A stretch of 64,000 bases of DNA from an uncultured Paracoccaceae bacterium (GTDB lineage Bacteria > Pseudomonadota > Alphaproteobacteria > Rhodobacterales > Rhodobacteraceae): positions 1 through 64,000 of the forward strand of contig CANKVU010000001.1 in the NCBI GenBank assembly GCA_947487205.1, given 5' to 3'. The first letter of the stretch is position 1; each line of letters begins with the position of its first letter. Below, one piece after another: positions 14,867 through 24,638 of this stretch. The position numbers were made by a program, and so were the translations under genes. The notes below the pieces were generated by a model, which saw nothing but the letters and a program-made list of their open reading frames with translations, searched no databases and was not told where the DNA came from.

Positions 14867-16354
14867 TCAACCCGACCTCGCCGGCTGCGACATGGTGACG
14901 AGCTCTTCCATCATCGTCGGATGGACCGCGCAGGTGGCGTCGAACTGCTCCTTCGTCAGCTTGTTCTTCACCGCGATGCCGATCAGCTGGATCATCTCGC
15001 CGGCGTCGTCGGCGACGATATGCGCCCCCATCACCACGCGCGTCTCGCGGTTCACGACCAGCTTCAGCAGCGTCCGCCCGGGCCGCCCGATGAAGGCCGA
15101 ATGCATGGGTCGGAACGCGGCGCAGTAGACGTCGATCTCGCACCTGGTCCGCGCCTCCTCCTCGGTCAGGCCGACGGTCCCGAGCTGCGGCTGGGTGAAG
15201 ACGGCCGAGGGGATCAGGTCGTGATCCACCGGGCAATCCTCGCCCTGGAACACCGTGCGGGTGAACGCCATGCCCTCCCGGATCGCCACCGGCGTCAGCG
15301 CGACGCGGTCGGTCACGTCCCCGATCGCGTAGATCGAGGGAACGGAGCTTTGCGAATAGGCGTCCACGACGACCTCGCCCGAGCGGCCGAGTTCCACGCC
15401 GGCGGCGTCGAGCCCCAGATCCCCGGTATTGGGCGCCCGCCCCGTGGCGAAAAGGACGTGGTCGTAGACCGCTTCGCGCCCCGTGGTCGATTGCACCCAG
15501 AGCGGGCAACCGGCCTCGGCGCCGGTCTCGCTCTTGGGATTGCCCTCCAGAGCGGGGTCCGGCGCGGCGCGGGGGCCGACCGGCGCCCCGGTGGCGGCAT
15601 CCGATCCGGCCCCGACCGGGCGCACGTCTTCGTGATCCCCGGACGGGCCCATCGCGACGATGGACGTGCCCGTGTGGATGTCGATCCCGCGTTCGTGCAT
15701 CATCTCGGCCACCAGGCCGCGGCACTCGTCGTCGAACCCGTTCAGGATCTGGCCGCCGCGCAGGAACATCGTCACGTCGACGCCAAGCCCGGCCATGATG
15801 CAGGCGAATTCGCAGCCGATATAGCCGCCGCCCACGATCAGGAGCGAGGCCGGCAGCCGGTCCAGCAGGAACATGTCGTTGGAGACGAGGCCCAGATCCG
15901 CGTGTTCCAGCGCGGGGCGCACCGGCGAGCCGCCGGTGGCGATCAGGATATGCTTCGCCGAGACCGAGCCGCCCTCGGCCAGCGCGACCTCGTGGGGCCC
16001 GGTCAGCCGGGCGCGGGTGTCGAAGATCCGGACCTCGGACCGCTCGAGCATGGCGCGGTACACGCCTTCCAGCCGATCCAGTTCGCCGTGCAGGCGGTGG
16101 CGGAACCGTGTCCAGTCGAAGCCGCCGAGCTGCGCGTCCCAGCCGTAATCGCGCGCGGCCTCGACCGTGTCGGCGAACTCGCTGGCATACACCATCAGCT
16201 TTTTCGGGACGCAGCCGCGGATCACGCACGTTCCGCCCAGCCGGCTCTCCTCGGCCAAGGCCACCCGGGCACCCGTCGCCGCGGCCGTCCGGGCCGCGCG
16301 GACGCCGCCCGACCCGCCGCCGATCACGAACAGGTCGTAGTCGAATTCGGACAT
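14867..16354 (-). CDS. gor: Glutathione-disulfide reductase with an internal insertion
   Basis: A cytosolic FAD/NADPH enzyme reducing GSSG to GSH. It has the FAD-binding GGGSGGVRAARTAA, the redox-active pair in GGTCVIRGCVPKKL, the NADPH-binding GGGYIGCEFACIMAGLG, ATGRAPNT, and the interface region LTPVAIREGMAFTRTVF. It is 495 aa, about 45 longer than usual. The excess lies at residues 237-289, between the NADPH domain and ATGR, as a low-complexity segment (GPSGDHEDVRP to PKSETGAEAGCPLW). The expected C-terminal catalytic HP(T) motif, VHPTMMEELV, is present. So the enzyme is probably active with a surface loop added. Confidence 0.9.
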   Translation of the reverse strand: MSEFDYDLFVIGGGSGGVRAARTAAATGARVALAEESRLGGTCVIRGCVPKKLMVYASEFADTVEAARDYGWDAQLGGFDWTRFRHRLHGELDRLEGVYRAMLERSEVRIFDTRARLTGPHEVALAEGGSVSAKHILIATGGSPVRPALEHADLGLVSNDMFLLDRLPASLLIVGGGYIGCEFACIMAGLGVDVTMFLRGGQILNGFDDECRGLVAEMMHERGIDIHTGTSIVAMGPSGDHEDVRPVGAGSDAATGAPVGPRAAPDPALEGNPKSETGAEAGCPLWVQSTTGREAVYDHVLFATGRAPNTGDLGLDAAGVELGRSGEVVVDAYSQSSVPSIYAIGDVTDRVALTPVAIREGMAFTRTVFQGEDCPVDHDLIPSAVFTQPQLGTVGLTEEEARTRCEIDVYCAAFRPMHSAFIGRPGRTLLKLVVNRETRVVMGAHIVADDAGEMIQLIGIAVKNKLTKEQFDATCAVHPTMMEELVTMSQPARSG

Positions 16355-16435
16355 GGTGCCCCCTTGCTGGCCGACGGCCCCCGGTATTTCACGGGGCGGG
16401 CCGGAAGGCCAGACGCGCCGGGGCGGCGCGGACCA

Positions 16436-16464
16436 GGAAGCGGGCGCCGAGGCGCCCGCCTTCC
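16436..16464 (-). terminator. Hairpin after csbD-like gene
   Basis: GGAAG-CGGGCGCC pairs with GGCGCCCG-CTTCC with one bulge, immediately after the csbD-like stop. Strong stem, no clear T tract. Confidence 0.5.
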
Positions 16465-16465
16465 C

Positions 16466-16693
16466 TCATTTCTTCGTGTCGTCGGTATGATGGTGATGGT
16501 GGTGATGTTCCTCGGTCTTGTCGGGCGTGACCGCGTCCTGAACCTTGCCGGCGGTTTCCTGGGTCTTGCCCTCGACCCTATCGGCCTTGCCCTCGGCCTG
16601 CATCTTCTCGTTACCCAGAAGGTCGCCGACGGCTTCCTTCACCTTGCCCATCAGATCCTTGGACTTGCCCTTGGTTTCGTTCTCGTTCGTCAT
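16466..16693 (-). CDS. CsbD family stress protein with C-terminal seven-His run
   Basis: A 75-aa hydrophilic helical protein of the CsbD family, small stress-induced proteins of unclear function. KDLMGKVKEAVGDLLGNEKMQAEGKADRVEGKTQETAGKVQDA is the typical repeat of amphipathic helices. The start is set by AGGAGG eight bases before the ATG at 16693; the frame opens further up at 16726. The C-terminus is unusual: TEEHHHHHHHTDDTKK, seven consecutive histidines that could bind divalent metal. Monocistronic between pyrG and gor, all on the minus strand. Confidence 0.85.
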   Translation of the reverse strand: MTNENETKGKSKDLMGKVKEAVGDLLGNEKMQAEGKADRVEGKTQETAGKVQDAVTPDKTEEHHHHHHHTDDTKK

Positions 16694-16792
16694 GGCGCAT
16701 ACCTCCTGCAGCATCACGCTGATCAATGCGCGGCGTTCGCGGATGTTCCGTAGGGCCCCCGCCGAGGGGGCCCCGCTCCGCCCGCGCGCCGG

Positions 16793-18436
16793 TCAGACCA
16801 GCCGCGACACCGCCTTCGCGGCGCGGACGAAATCGGCAAAGAGCGGGTGCGGCGCGAAGGGCTTGGATTTCAGCTCGGGGTGGAACTGCACGCCGATGAA
16901 CCACGGATGCCCCTCGACCTCGACGATCTCGGGCAGGCGCCCGTCCGGGGACATGCCCGAGAAGCTCAGGCCCTGCGCCTCCAGCGCCTCGCGATAGCGG
17001 ATGTCGACCTCGTAGCGATGCCGGTGTCGTTCCTCGATCCGGTGCGCGCCATAGACCTCGGCGACCTTGGAACCTTCCTTCAGGTGCGCGGTATAGGCCC
17101 CCAGGCGCATGGTGCCGCCCTTGTCGTCCAGCACGTCGCGGGCGATGGTCTGGTTGTCCTTCACCCATTCCCTGAGATGGAAGATCACCGGCTCGAAGCG
17201 CTTCTCCCCCGCCTCGTGGTCGAATTCCTGGCTCCCCGCGCGCTCCATGCCGGCCAGGTTCCGCGCCGCCTCGACCACGGCCATCTGCATGCCGAGGCAG
17301 ATGCCCAGATAGGGCACCTTGCGTTCGCGCGCGAATTGCGCGGCCTTGATCTTGCCTTCCGTGCCGCGCTCGCCGAAACCGCCCGGCACCAGGATCGCGT
17401 CGTAGGGCTCGAGATGCGGCGCCGGGTCCTCGCGGTCGAAGAGTTCCGCATCGACCCATTCGATACGGACCTTCACCCGGTTGGCCATGCCGCCATGGCT
17501 CAGCGCCTCGGCGATGGACTTGTAGGCATCCTCGAGCTGGGTGTACTTGCCCACGATGGCGATCCGCACCTCCCCCTCGGGGTTGAAGATCCGGTCGGCC
17601 ACATCGTCCCAGCGTGCCAGGTTCGGCTTCGGCGCGGGGTGGATACCGAAAGCGTCGAGCACCGCCTGGTCCAGCCCCTCGCGGTGATAGGCGAGCGGCG
17701 CCTCGTAGATCGACTTGAGGTCGTAGGCGGCGATCACGCTGTCGGGCCGGACGTTGCAGAACAGCGCCAGCTTCTCCCGCTCCTTCTCGGGGATCGTGCG
17801 CTCCGAGCGGCAGACGAGCACGTCGGGCGCGATGCCGATGGAACGCAATTCCTTGACCGAGTGCTGGGTGGGCTTGGTCTTCAGCTCGCCGCTCGCCGCG
17901 ATCCAGGGCAGCAGCGTGAGGTGCATGAAGATGCACTGGCCGCGCGGGCGCTCCTGGCCGAACTGGCGGATCGCCTCGAAGAAGGGCAGCCCCTCGATGT
18001 CGCCCACGGTGCCGCCGATCTCGCAGAGCATGAAATCGACCTCGTCCGCGCCGACGGTGAGGAAGTCCTTGATCTCGTTGGTGACGTGGGGAATGACCTG
18101 GATGGTCTTGCCGAGGTAGTCGCCGCGGCGCTCCTTCTCCAGGACCGACGAATAGATCCGCCCCGAGGACACCGAATCCGTCGCGCGGGCGGCGACGCCC
18201 GTGAAGCGCTCGTAATGGCCGAGGTCGAGATCCGTCTCGGCGCCGTCATCGGTGACGAAGACCTCGCCATGCTCGAACGGGCTCATCGTGCCCGGATCGA
18301 CGTTGAGATAGGGATCGAGCTTCCTGAGCCGGACCGAGAAGCCGCGCGCCTGCAGGAGCGCGCCGAGCGCGGCCGAGGCCAGGCCCTTGCCCAGCGACGA
18401 CACCACGCCACCGGTGATGAAGACGTAACGCGCCAT
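16793..18436 (-). CDS. pyrG: CTP synthase
   Basis: A 547-aa enzyme converting UTP to CTP with ATP and glutamine. The N-terminal synthetase domain begins [20 protein letters not shown] with the P-loop, followed by the Mg-binding [13 protein letters not shown]. The C-terminal class I glutaminase has [11 protein letters not shown], the nucleophile Cys in [14 protein letters not shown], and the His/Glu pair in VQFHPELKS. The length is standard. It follows secG on the same strand with about 110 bases between, an order common in alphaproteobacteria. Confidence 0.97.
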   Translation of the reverse strand: MARYVFITGGVVSSLGKGLASAALGALLQARGFSVRLRKLDPYLNVDPGTMSPFEHGEVFVTDDGAETDLDLGHYERFTGVAARATDSVSSGRIYSSVLEKERRGDYLGKTIQVIPHVTNEIKDFLTVGADEVDFMLCEIGGTVGDIEGLPFFEAIRQFGQERPRGQCIFMHLTLLPWIAASGELKTKPTQHSVKELRSIGIAPDVLVCRSERTIPEKEREKLALFCNVRPDSVIAAYDLKSIYEAPLAYHREGLDQAVLDAFGIHPAPKPNLARWDDVADRIFNPEGEVRIAIVGKYTQLEDAYKSIAEALSHGGMANRVKVRIEWVDAELFDREDPAPHLEPYDAILVPGGFGERGTEGKIKAAQFARERKVPYLGICLGMQMAVVEAARNLAGMERAGSQEFDHEAGEKRFEPVIFHLREWVKDNQTIARDVLDDKGGTMRLGAYTAHLKEGSKVAEVYGAHRIEERHRHRYEVDIRYREALEAQGLSFSGMSPDGRLPEIVEVEGHPWFIGVQFHPELKSKPFAPHPLFADFVRAAKAVSRLV

Positions 18437-18549
18437 GGGTCTGGATCCCCCCGTGAACAGGATTGCGGCAGCTTCGGGACGGCGGGCGATCCGCGCCCGT
18501 CACGGGAGGTCCGACTACTCCGGTCCGGCGCCCCCCGCAACCGGGGGCG

Positions 18550-18948
18550 TCACTCGGCCCGGGGCGGCAGGAACGGCTGGTCGGAGCCGCCCTCGGGCGC
18601 GGCCTCGCCCTCGGCGGCGGGCGGGGGCAGCAGGTCGCCGCCCAGATCCGGCGTCGACGGCGACTGGTCGCCCTCCTGCACCGGCGCGCCCTCGGTCCCC
18701 AGCCGGTCGAGGATCGAGCTGTCCGAGGTGTTCTGCGCCGCGATCACCGTCAGCCAGATCGACGTGGCGATGAAGCAGGCGGCCAGCCCCCAGGTCATCT
18801 TGCCGAGGGCGGTGGCCGCGCCGCGGGCCGACATCGCCCCGCCGCCCCCGCCCATGCCGAGGCCGCCGCCCTCGGAACGCTGCAGCAGGACCACCCCGAT
18901 CAGGCACAGGGCGAGGATCAGGTGGACGGTGAGGACGATCGTTTGCAT
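18550..18948 (-). CDS. secG: Preprotein translocase subunit SecG
   Basis: A 132-aa inner-membrane component of the SecYEG channel. Two membrane spans (VLTVHLILALCLIGVVLLQ and ALGKMTWGLAACFIATSIWL) flank the conserved cytoplasmic loop RSEGGGLGMGGGGGAMSARG. The ATG at 18948 gives the canonical start MQTIVLTVHLI, 15 codons into a longer frame. The C-terminal 60 residues form a Pro/Glu/Gly-rich tail as in other alphaproteobacterial SecG proteins. Confidence 0.93.
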   Translation of the reverse strand: MQTIVLTVHLILALCLIGVVLLQRSEGGGLGMGGGGGAMSARGAATALGKMTWGLAACFIATSIWLTVIAAQNTSDSSILDRLGTEGAPVQEGDQSPSTPDLGGDLLPPPAAEGEAAPEGGSDQPFLPPRAE

Positions 18949-19040
18949 GGGCGGCGAAATCCGTCTGTCGTGACCGGGACCGTCTAGTCCCATCCCGCGA
19001 TCCGCGCAACCCGATGGACCCCGCCCGATCGGACCGGCCG

Positions 19041-19084
19041 GGGGCGCCGCCCCCGGACCCCCGGGGTATTTGGCAAAGGGTGAC
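19041..19084. repeat. Dispersed intergenic repeat (GGACCCCC...GGGGTATTT type), copy 1
   Basis: CCCCCGGACCCCC-GGGGTATTTGGCAAAGGGTGA, just downstream of the miaB stop on its strand. A close relative lies at 29406-29454 after argD. On the minus strand it reads as CCCTTTGCC then a G/C-rich hairpin, so it may act in transcription termination or mRNA 3'-end protection. Confidence 0.7.
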
Positions 19085-19101
19085 CGGGCCGGACGCGCCC
19101 C

Positions 19102-20418
19102 TCAGGCCAGGGTGCCGGCCAGGGAGTTCGCGGCGCTGCCGGTGATGCGCACGCGGGCGAGCTCGCCGCGGGCGACGGGTGCCTCGACGAAGACCGAGTG
19201 GAGATGGTCGGACTTGCCCACCATCTGCCCGGGCGCGCGGCCCGGCTTCTCGAAGAGGACGCCGACCTCGCGGCCGATCATGCGGTCCTGGACCCGGCGT
19301 TGCTGCCGCCCGAGCAGCGCCTGGAGCCGGTGCAGGCGGTCATCCTTCTCCGCCTCCGCGACCTGGGCGCGCTCGGCGGCCGGGGTGCCGGGGCGGGTGG
19401 AATACTTGAAGGAGTAGCATTGGCCGTACTCGACCGCCTCGACCAGCTCCATCGTGGCGGCGAAATCGGCCTCGGTCTCTTCGGGGAAGCCGACGATGAA
19501 ATCGCCCGAGATCAGGATGTCCGGCCGCGCCGCGCGGATCCGCTCGATGAGCCGGAGGTAGCCCTCGGCGGTGTGCTTGCGGTTCATCGCCTTCAGCACC
19601 CGGTCCGAGCCCGATTGCACCGGCAGGTGCAGATAGGGCATCAGCTTGTCGACCTCGCCATGCGCGGCGATCAGGTCGTCGTCCATGTCGTTGGGATGCG
19701 ACGTGGTGAAGCGGATCCGCTCCAGCCCGTCGATCGCGGCCAGTTCCCGGATCAGGCGGGCGAGGCGCCACTCGCCGTCCGGCGCCGCGCCGTGATAGGC
19801 GTTCACGTTCTGGCCCAGGAGCGTGATCTCGCGCACGCCCCGCGCCACCAGGTCGCGCGCCTCGGCGATCACCCGGGCGGCGGGGCGCGACGCCTCCGCC
19901 CCGCGGGTATAGGGCACGACGCAGAAGGCGCAGAACTTGTCGCAGCCTTCCTGAACGGTCAGGAAGGCGGTCGGTCCGCGCGGGGCCTTGGGCCGCTCGG
20001 CCAGCCGGTCGAACTTGTCCTCCGCGGGAAAGTCGGTGTCGAGCGCGCGCGTGCCGGCGCGGGCCTGCCGTTCCAGTTCGGGCAGGCGGTGATAGCTCTG
20101 CGGTCCGACGACGAGGTCGACCAGCGGCTGGCGGCGCAGGATCTCGGCGCCCTCGGCCTGCGCGACGCAGCCCGCCACGCCGATCTTGAGCTCGGGGTTC
20201 GCCGCCTTGAGGCCGCGGAAGCGACCGAGTTCGGAATAGACCTTCTCGGCCGCTTTTTCGCGAATATGGCAGGTGTTCAGCAGGATCATGTCGGCGTCGT
20301 CGGGCGTGTCGGTGCTGACATAGCCCTGGCCGCCCATGGCCTCGGCCATGCGCTCGCTGTCATAGACGTTCATCTGACAGCCATAGGTCCTGACATAGAG
20401 CTTGCGCTGACGGTCCAT
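19102..20418 (-). CDS. miaB: tRNA-2-methylthio-N6-dimethylallyladenosine synthase
   Basis: A 438-aa radical-SAM methylthiotransferase that adds the 2-methylthio group to i6A37 in tRNAs reading UNN codons. The N-terminal UPF0004 domain has the three auxiliary-cluster cysteines ([20 protein letters not shown]), the radical-SAM cysteines are in [15 protein letters not shown], and a TRAM domain ends the protein. The ATG at 20418 is chosen because the [17 protein letters not shown] start matches the family; the upstream 35 codons are basic and atypical. One of the modified tRNAs would be tRNA-Ser(UGA), whose gene is in this window. Confidence 0.95.
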   Translation of the reverse strand: MDRQRKLYVRTYGCQMNVYDSERMAEAMGGQGYVSTDTPDDADMILLNTCHIREKAAEKVYSELGRFRGLKAANPELKIGVAGCVAQAEGAEILRRQPLVDLVVGPQSYHRLPELERQARAGTRALDTDFPAEDKFDRLAERPKAPRGPTAFLTVQEGCDKFCAFCVVPYTRGAEASRPAARVIAEARDLVARGVREITLLGQNVNAYHGAAPDGEWRLARLIRELAAIDGLERIRFTTSHPNDMDDDLIAAHGEVDKLMPYLHLPVQSGSDRVLKAMNRKHTAEGYLRLIERIRAARPDILISGDFIVGFPEETEADFAATMELVEAVEYGQCYSFKYSTRPGTPAAERAQVAEAEKDDRLHRLQALLGRQQRRVQDRMIGREVGVLFEKPGRAPGQMVGKSDHLHSVFVEAPVARGELARVRITGSAANSLAGTLA

Positions 20419-20550
20419 GGCGCCTGTCCTCCGGGAAGCTGCGCGCCCGGCTCTATACCCTTCGTCCCCCGAGACCAAGGGCCGCGCGGACGCGAAACGC
20501 CGGCCGGCAGAGCCGACCGGCATTCCCTACGTGCACGATGCAGACCTGCC

Positions 20551-21198
20551 TCAGGCAGCAGAACGACGACGGCGACGCGCCGCGACGCCCAGACCGCCCA
20601 GACCGGCCAGCAGGAGCGGTGCCGCTGCCGGCAACGGAACCGGCGCCACGTCGTCCACCTCTTCCAGGTCGATCTTGAGCGAGCCCCCGTTCACCTGGTT
20701 TCCGTCGCTGTCGCGGGTCGATTGGAGGCGCAGCGCGAAGCCGGAGAAATCGGCGGCCATCGTGTCGGCCACGGTAAAGGAGGCGGAAGCGACATAATTG
20801 TCCTGCCCGCCACCGTTCGATCCCAGTCGGACGATGTAGTCGAACTCGCTGGCCGATCCGGAGCCGTTGAAGTTGCAGCCCGCGCCGCAGCTCGACACGG
20901 TGCCGGTGCCGGTGCCGAAGAGTGCGAGGGCCGGGCTGATCGAGCGGCCGTTCGACTTGGTCGCCGACAGAAGCGTCAGGTCGGAAGTCTTGATCCCGGC
21001 GGTGCCGGCATAATCGAAGCCGAAGCCGAGGAAATCGCCCGAACCCAGTACGGAGGAGAGATCGAACCGGGTCGCGCTGCCCTCTTGCGTGACGACGACC
21101 TGGTAGGAGGGATCGGTATAGGTGGTGGATTGGTAGGTCGCCGCGGAAGCGGCAGAGGCGGCCATCGTGAAGGCGGCGCCGACGAGCAGTGCTTTCAT
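20551..21198 (-). CDS. VPLPA-CTERM sorting-domain surface protein
   Basis: A 215-aa exported protein. The signal peptide is MKALLVGAAFTMAASAASAA. The body is Ser/Thr/Gly-rich and beta-like with a Cys pair (SSCGAGCNF). The C-terminus is VPLPAAAPLLLAGLGGLGVA followed by RRRRR, the tripartite signal recognised by exosortase-type sorting enzymes in rhodobacters. Function of the mature part is unknown; such proteins are often tied to extracellular polysaccharide or biofilm. It is monocistronic, with a CtrA-like site about 105 bases upstream. Confidence 0.85.
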   Translation of the reverse strand: MKALLVGAAFTMAASAASAATYQSTTYTDPSYQVVVTQEGSATRFDLSSVLGSGDFLGFGFDYAGTAGIKTSDLTLLSATKSNGRSISPALALFGTGTGTVSSCGAGCNFNGSGSASEFDYIVRLGSNGGGQDNYVASASFTVADTMAADFSGFALRLQSTRDSDGNQVNGGSLKIDLEEVDDVAPVPLPAAAPLLLAGLGGLGVAARRRRRSAA

Positions 21199-21303
21199 CT
21201 TTCGAAGCTCCAGAAGCAGAAGGAATCATGCCGGCAGGTCATCGTCGGTTTCGAAGTCCCGCCGGGATGGCGCAGCTTCCCCTGCGCCCTTCGGAAACGG
21301 GCG

Positions 21304-21318
21304 TTAATCAACCGTTAA
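21304..21318. promoter_or_regulatory. CtrA-like box TTAA-N7-TTAA
   Basis: TTAATCAACCGTTAA has the TTAA-N7-TTAA pattern of the alphaproteobacterial CtrA response regulator, in the 259-base gap between the divergent-side neighbour irr and the VPLPA-CTERM gene, 106 bases from the latter's start. The remaining gap shows no gene. Confidence 0.5.
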
Positions 21319-21457
21319 GAGACGATCAAGCGTCGAGAGGGATACCGGCGAAAATCGCCGTGCCAGGCCGGCCGGGAGCAAATCATCAGAGACAATAGAA
21401 GCAATTCAGGGAGATCGTTTCGCGCGACCACCGATCCACGGATGATCCGCGCGTCGG

Positions 21458-21904
21458 CTAAGAATCACTGCGTCGCAAGCGGATGATCACGTCGACGCCG
21501 CTCACGCGCGCGCCATCGGGTGGCGCGGGCAGACGCGCGATCTCAAGCTCGTCGGGAGCGGCATCGACCAAGCGGCCGTCCTCCTCCCACAGAAAATGGG
21601 GGTGGTCCTCGGTCCGGGTGTCGAAGTAGCTCTTGGCGCCCTCGATATGCACCTCTTGTACCAGGCCCGCCCGGCAGAACGCGCGCAGCGTGTTGTAGAC
21701 GGTGGCGAGCGACGTGGTCTCCCCCGCCGCGCGGCTCGCGGCGTGCAGGCTTTCGGCGGTGACGTGGCGCACCTCGCCGTCGCCCACCAGGAGCGCGGCC
21801 AGCGACAGGCGCTGCCGCGTCGGGCGCAAGGTCGCCCGAGACAGCCATTCCGCCCCCCGGGCGAGGCGGTCATCGTCGATATGTGGGTCCAGATCGGCCA
21901 TCAT
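21458..21904 (-). CDS. irr: Iron response regulator, Fur family (Irr)
   Basis: A 148-aa Fur-superfamily repressor that in alphaproteobacteria senses iron through haem. The winged helix is [31 protein letters not shown], and the recognition region [27 protein letters not shown] is canonical. The segment [18 protein letters not shown] replaces the HHDH motif of Fur, matching Irr. The frame is open upstream, but the ATG pair at 21899-21904 fits the family length. Divergent from fabA, a linkage seen repeatedly in rhodobacters, with about 115 bases between them. Confidence 0.85.
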   Translation of the reverse strand: MMADLDPHIDDDRLARGAEWLSRATLRPTRQRLSLAALLVGDGEVRHVTAESLHAASRAAGETTSLATVYNTLRAFCRAGLVQEVHIEGAKSYFDTRTEDHPHFLWEEDGRLVDAAPDELEIARLPAPPDGARVSGVDVIIRLRRSDS

Positions 21905-22019
21905 TGCGTCATATAGCGCGGGACGGGGAGTGATTTCAACGCGACTTCCTGCCCTTGCGCCTCTTTCCCGCAGGGTGGTACAGGCCGACCGACCCGTCAG
22001 ACGCCGCCAGGAGGGGCCC

Positions 22020-22529
22020 ATGTCCGACCATCCCACATCCTTCGACCGCGAGGATCTGATCCGCTGCGCGAAGGGTGACCTGTTCGGGCCCGGAAACGCG
22101 CAGCTGCCGCTGCCGCCAATGCTGATGATGGATCGCATCACCGACATCTCGGCCGATGGCGGCCCCCACGGCAAGGGCCACGTCGTTGCGGAATTCGACA
22201 TCTACCCCGACCTCTGGTTCTTCGAATGCCACTTCCCGGGCAACCCGATCATGCCCGGCTGCCTCGGCCTCGACGGCCTGTGGCAGCTCACGGGCTTCAA
22301 TCTCGGCTGGCGCGGCTGGCAGGGGCGCGGCTACGCGCTCGGCGTGGGCGAGGTGAAGCTGACCGGCATGGTGCGCCCCGAGCGCAAGATGCTGACCTAC
22401 AACGTGGATTTCACCAAGGCGGTGCAGACCCGCCGGCTGACCATGGGCGTGGCCGACGGCACCGTTCACGCCGACGGCGACCTGATCTATCAGGTGAAGG
22501 ACATGAAGGTCGCCCTCTCGGAAAGCTGA
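22020..22529 (+). CDS. fabA: 3-hydroxydecanoyl-ACP dehydratase/isomerase
   Basis: A 169-aa hot-dog-fold enzyme that dehydrates 3-hydroxydecanoyl-ACP and isomerises trans-2- to cis-3-decenoyl-ACP, starting unsaturated fatty acid synthesis. The catalytic His is in [13 protein letters not shown] and the Asp in [11 protein letters not shown]. The ATG at 22020 is preceded by AGGAGG. First gene of fabA-fabB-fabI. Confidence 0.96.
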   Translation: MSDHPTSFDREDLIRCAKGDLFGPGNAQLPLPPMLMMDRITDISADGGPHGKGHVVAEFDIYPDLWFFECHFPGNPIMPGCLGLDGLWQLTGFNLGWRGWQGRGYALGVGEVKLTGMVRPERKMLTYNVDFTKAVQTRRLTMGVADGTVHADGDLIYQVKDMKVALSES

Positions 22530-22551
22530 CCGAAACAACAGGAGGAGAGCG

Positions 22552-23778
22552 ATGCGCCGCGTCGTCGTCACCGGACTGGGCATCGTCTCGCCCATCGGCA
22601 ATTCCGCCCAGGAGGTCGCCCAGTCGCTGAAGGCGGGCCGGTCGGGCATCGAGGCGAGCCCCGAAATGGCCGAGCACGGCTTCCGCAGCCGGATCGCCGG
22701 CACGCTGAAGATCGACACCGCCGAGCACGTCGACAAGCGGACCCTGCGCTTCATGGGGCCCGGGGCGGCCTATGCCCATATCGCCATGCAACAGGCGATC
22801 GCCGATGCGGGCCTGCCCGAACAGGTCGTGTCGAACCCCGCCACGGGGCTTATCGCGGGATCGGGCGGGCCGTCGACCAGCGCCCTCTACGAGGCCCACA
22901 AGATCGTGGAGGAGAAGGGCAGCCCGAAGCGGATCGGCCCCTTCGCGGTGCCCAAGGCGATGTCCTCGACCGTCAGCGCGAACCTGTCCACGGCGTTCAA
23001 GATCAAGGGGATGAACTTCTCCATCACCTCCGCCTGCTCGACCTCGCTGCATTGCATCGGCATGGCCGCCCAGCAGATCCAGCTCGGCACCCAGGACGTG
23101 ATGTTCGCCGGCGGCGGCGAGGAGCTCGACTGGACCCTGTCGTGCCTCTTCGACGCCATGGGCGCCATGTCGACGAAGTTCAACGACACGCCCGAGCGCG
23201 CCTCCCGTGCCTTCGATCGCGACCGCGACGGTTTCGTCATCGCGGGCGGCGGCGGCATGGTGGTGCTCGAAAGCCTCGAGCACGCCCAGGCGCGCGGCGC
23301 CAAGATCTACGCCGAGGTGACGGGGTTCGGCGCGACCTCGGACGGTCACGACATGGTCGCCCCCTCGGGCGAGGGCGGCGAGCGGGCCATGCGGCTCGCC
23401 CTGCAGGAGTTCGATCCGGAGCGGGTGGGCTATATCAACGCGCACGGCACCTCGACGCCGGTGGGCGACGTGGGCGAGGTCGAGGCGGTGCGCCGGGTCT
23501 TCGGCGAGGGCGCGACGCCGCCGATCAGTTCGACCAAGTCGATGACCGGGCACAGCCAGGGCGCCACCGGCGCGCAGGAAGCCGTCTATTGCCTGCTGAT
23601 GCTCGAGCACGACTTCATCGCGCCCTCGATCAACGTCGAGACGCTCGACGAGAAGATCCGCGAGGGCGAGATCGCCACCGATCTGGTCGAGAATGCGGGT
23701 CTCGACACCGTGATGACCAATTCCTTCGGCTTCGGCGGGACGAACGGGTCGATGCTGCTGACGAAGTGGAAGGAATGA
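22552..23778 (+). CDS. fabB: 3-oxoacyl-ACP synthase I
   Basis: A 408-aa condensing enzyme that elongates the cis-3-decenoyl-ACP made by FabA. The active-site Cys is in [14 protein letters not shown], the two His are in [11 protein letters not shown] and [13 protein letters not shown], and the Lys region is [20 protein letters not shown] precedes the ATG. It lies 22 bases after fabA, and its stop overlaps the fabI start, so the three form one operon. Confidence 0.96.
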   Translation: MRRVVVTGLGIVSPIGNSAQEVAQSLKAGRSGIEASPEMAEHGFRSRIAGTLKIDTAEHVDKRTLRFMGPGAAYAHIAMQQAIADAGLPEQVVSNPATGLIAGSGGPSTSALYEAHKIVEEKGSPKRIGPFAVPKAMSSTVSANLSTAFKIKGMNFSITSACSTSLHCIGMAAQQIQLGTQDVMFAGGGEELDWTLSCLFDAMGAMSTKFNDTPERASRAFDRDRDGFVIAGGGGMVVLESLEHAQARGAKIYAEVTGFGATSDGHDMVAPSGEGGERAMRLALQEFDPERVGYINAHGTSTPVGDVGEVEAVRRVFGEGATPPISSTKSMTGHSQGATGAQEAVYCLLMLEHDFIAPSINVETLDEKIREGEIATDLVENAGLDTVMTNSFGFGGTNGSMLLTKWKE

Positions 23779-24575
23779 CGATGGCGGGACAGCTCCAGGG
23801 CAAGCGCGGCCTGATCATGGGGGTGGCCAACGACCATTCCATCGCCTGGGGCATCGCGCGCGCCATGCACGAGGCCGGGGCCGAGCTTGCCTTCACCTAC
23901 CAGAACGAGGCGCTGCTGAAGCGGGTGAAGCCGCTCGCCGAGAGCGTCGGCAGCGACATCGTCATTCCCGCCAACGTGGCCGAGGACGCGTCGATGGATG
24001 CGGCCTTCGAGAGGCTGAAGGAGCGCTGGGACAGCCTCGATTTCGTCGTTCACGCCGTCGCCTATTCCGACAAGAACGAATTGAAGGGCCGGTTCGTGAA
24101 CACGACCCGCGCCAATTTCGGGCATACGCTGTCGATCTCGTGCTACTCGCTGATCGACGTGGCGCGCCGCGCCGGCCAGATGATGCCCGATGGCGGCTCC
24201 ATCCTGACGCTGACCTACCAGGGGTCGAACAAGGTGACGCCGTTCTACAACGTCATGGGCGTGGCCAAGGCGGCGCTGGAATCCGCCGTCCGGTACCTTG
24301 CCAACGATCTCGGCCCCGACGGCATCCGCGTCAACGCCCTGTCGCCCGGCCCGATGAAGACGCTGGCCGGCGCCGCCATCACCGGCGCCCGCAAGACCTT
24401 CAAGTTCGCCGAGCAGAACGCGCCGTTGCGCGCCAATGCCACGCTCGACGCGGTCGGCGCGACCGCGGTGCACCTCGCCTCGGACGGCGGCGCCTTCACC
24501 ACCGGCGAAGTGCTCCATATCGACGGCGGCTACCACATCCTGGGCATGCCGCAGATCGACAGCATCCACGTCTGA
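23775..24575 (+). CDS. fabI: Enoyl-ACP reductase (NADH), FabI type
   Basis: A 266-aa short-chain-dehydrogenase-fold enzyme for the last step of the fatty acid cycle. It has the NAD-binding start [19 protein letters not shown] and the FabI-specific catalytic Y-x6-K (YNVMGVAK). The start ATG overlaps the fabB stop (ATGA); a second ATG at 23781 is also possible. The FabI type is the one inhibited by triclosan in characterised bacteria. Confidence 0.95.
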   Translation: MTMAGQLQGKRGLIMGVANDHSIAWGIARAMHEAGAELAFTYQNEALLKRVKPLAESVGSDIVIPANVAEDASMDAAFERLKERWDSLDFVVHAVAYSDKNELKGRFVNTTRANFGHTLSISCYSLIDVARRAGQMMPDGGSILTLTYQGSNKVTPFYNVMGVAKAALESAVRYLANDLGPDGIRVNALSPGPMKTLAGAAITGARKTFKFAEQNAPLRANATLDAVGATAVHLASDGGAFTTGEVLHIDGGYHILGMPQIDSIHV

Positions 24576-24589
24576 TCCGCGCATGAAAA

Positions 24590-24615
24590 GGGCCGCGCCC
24601 GACAAGGCGCGGCCC
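24590..24615. terminator. Terminator hairpin between fabI and FKBP gene
   Basis: GGGCCGCGCC pairs perfectly with GGCGCGGCCC (10 bp, 6-base loop). On the minus strand it is followed by TTTT, so it is an intrinsic terminator for the FKBP gene, and it also lies just after fabI. Confidence 0.8.
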
Positions 24616-24638
24616 GATGGCAGAGAACTGCCGTCGGC

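Noticed and set aside
14618-16753. A 711-codon plus-strand frame
   Set aside because: Antisense shadow of hflK, gor and csbD. Composition is non-protein-like and no motif was found.
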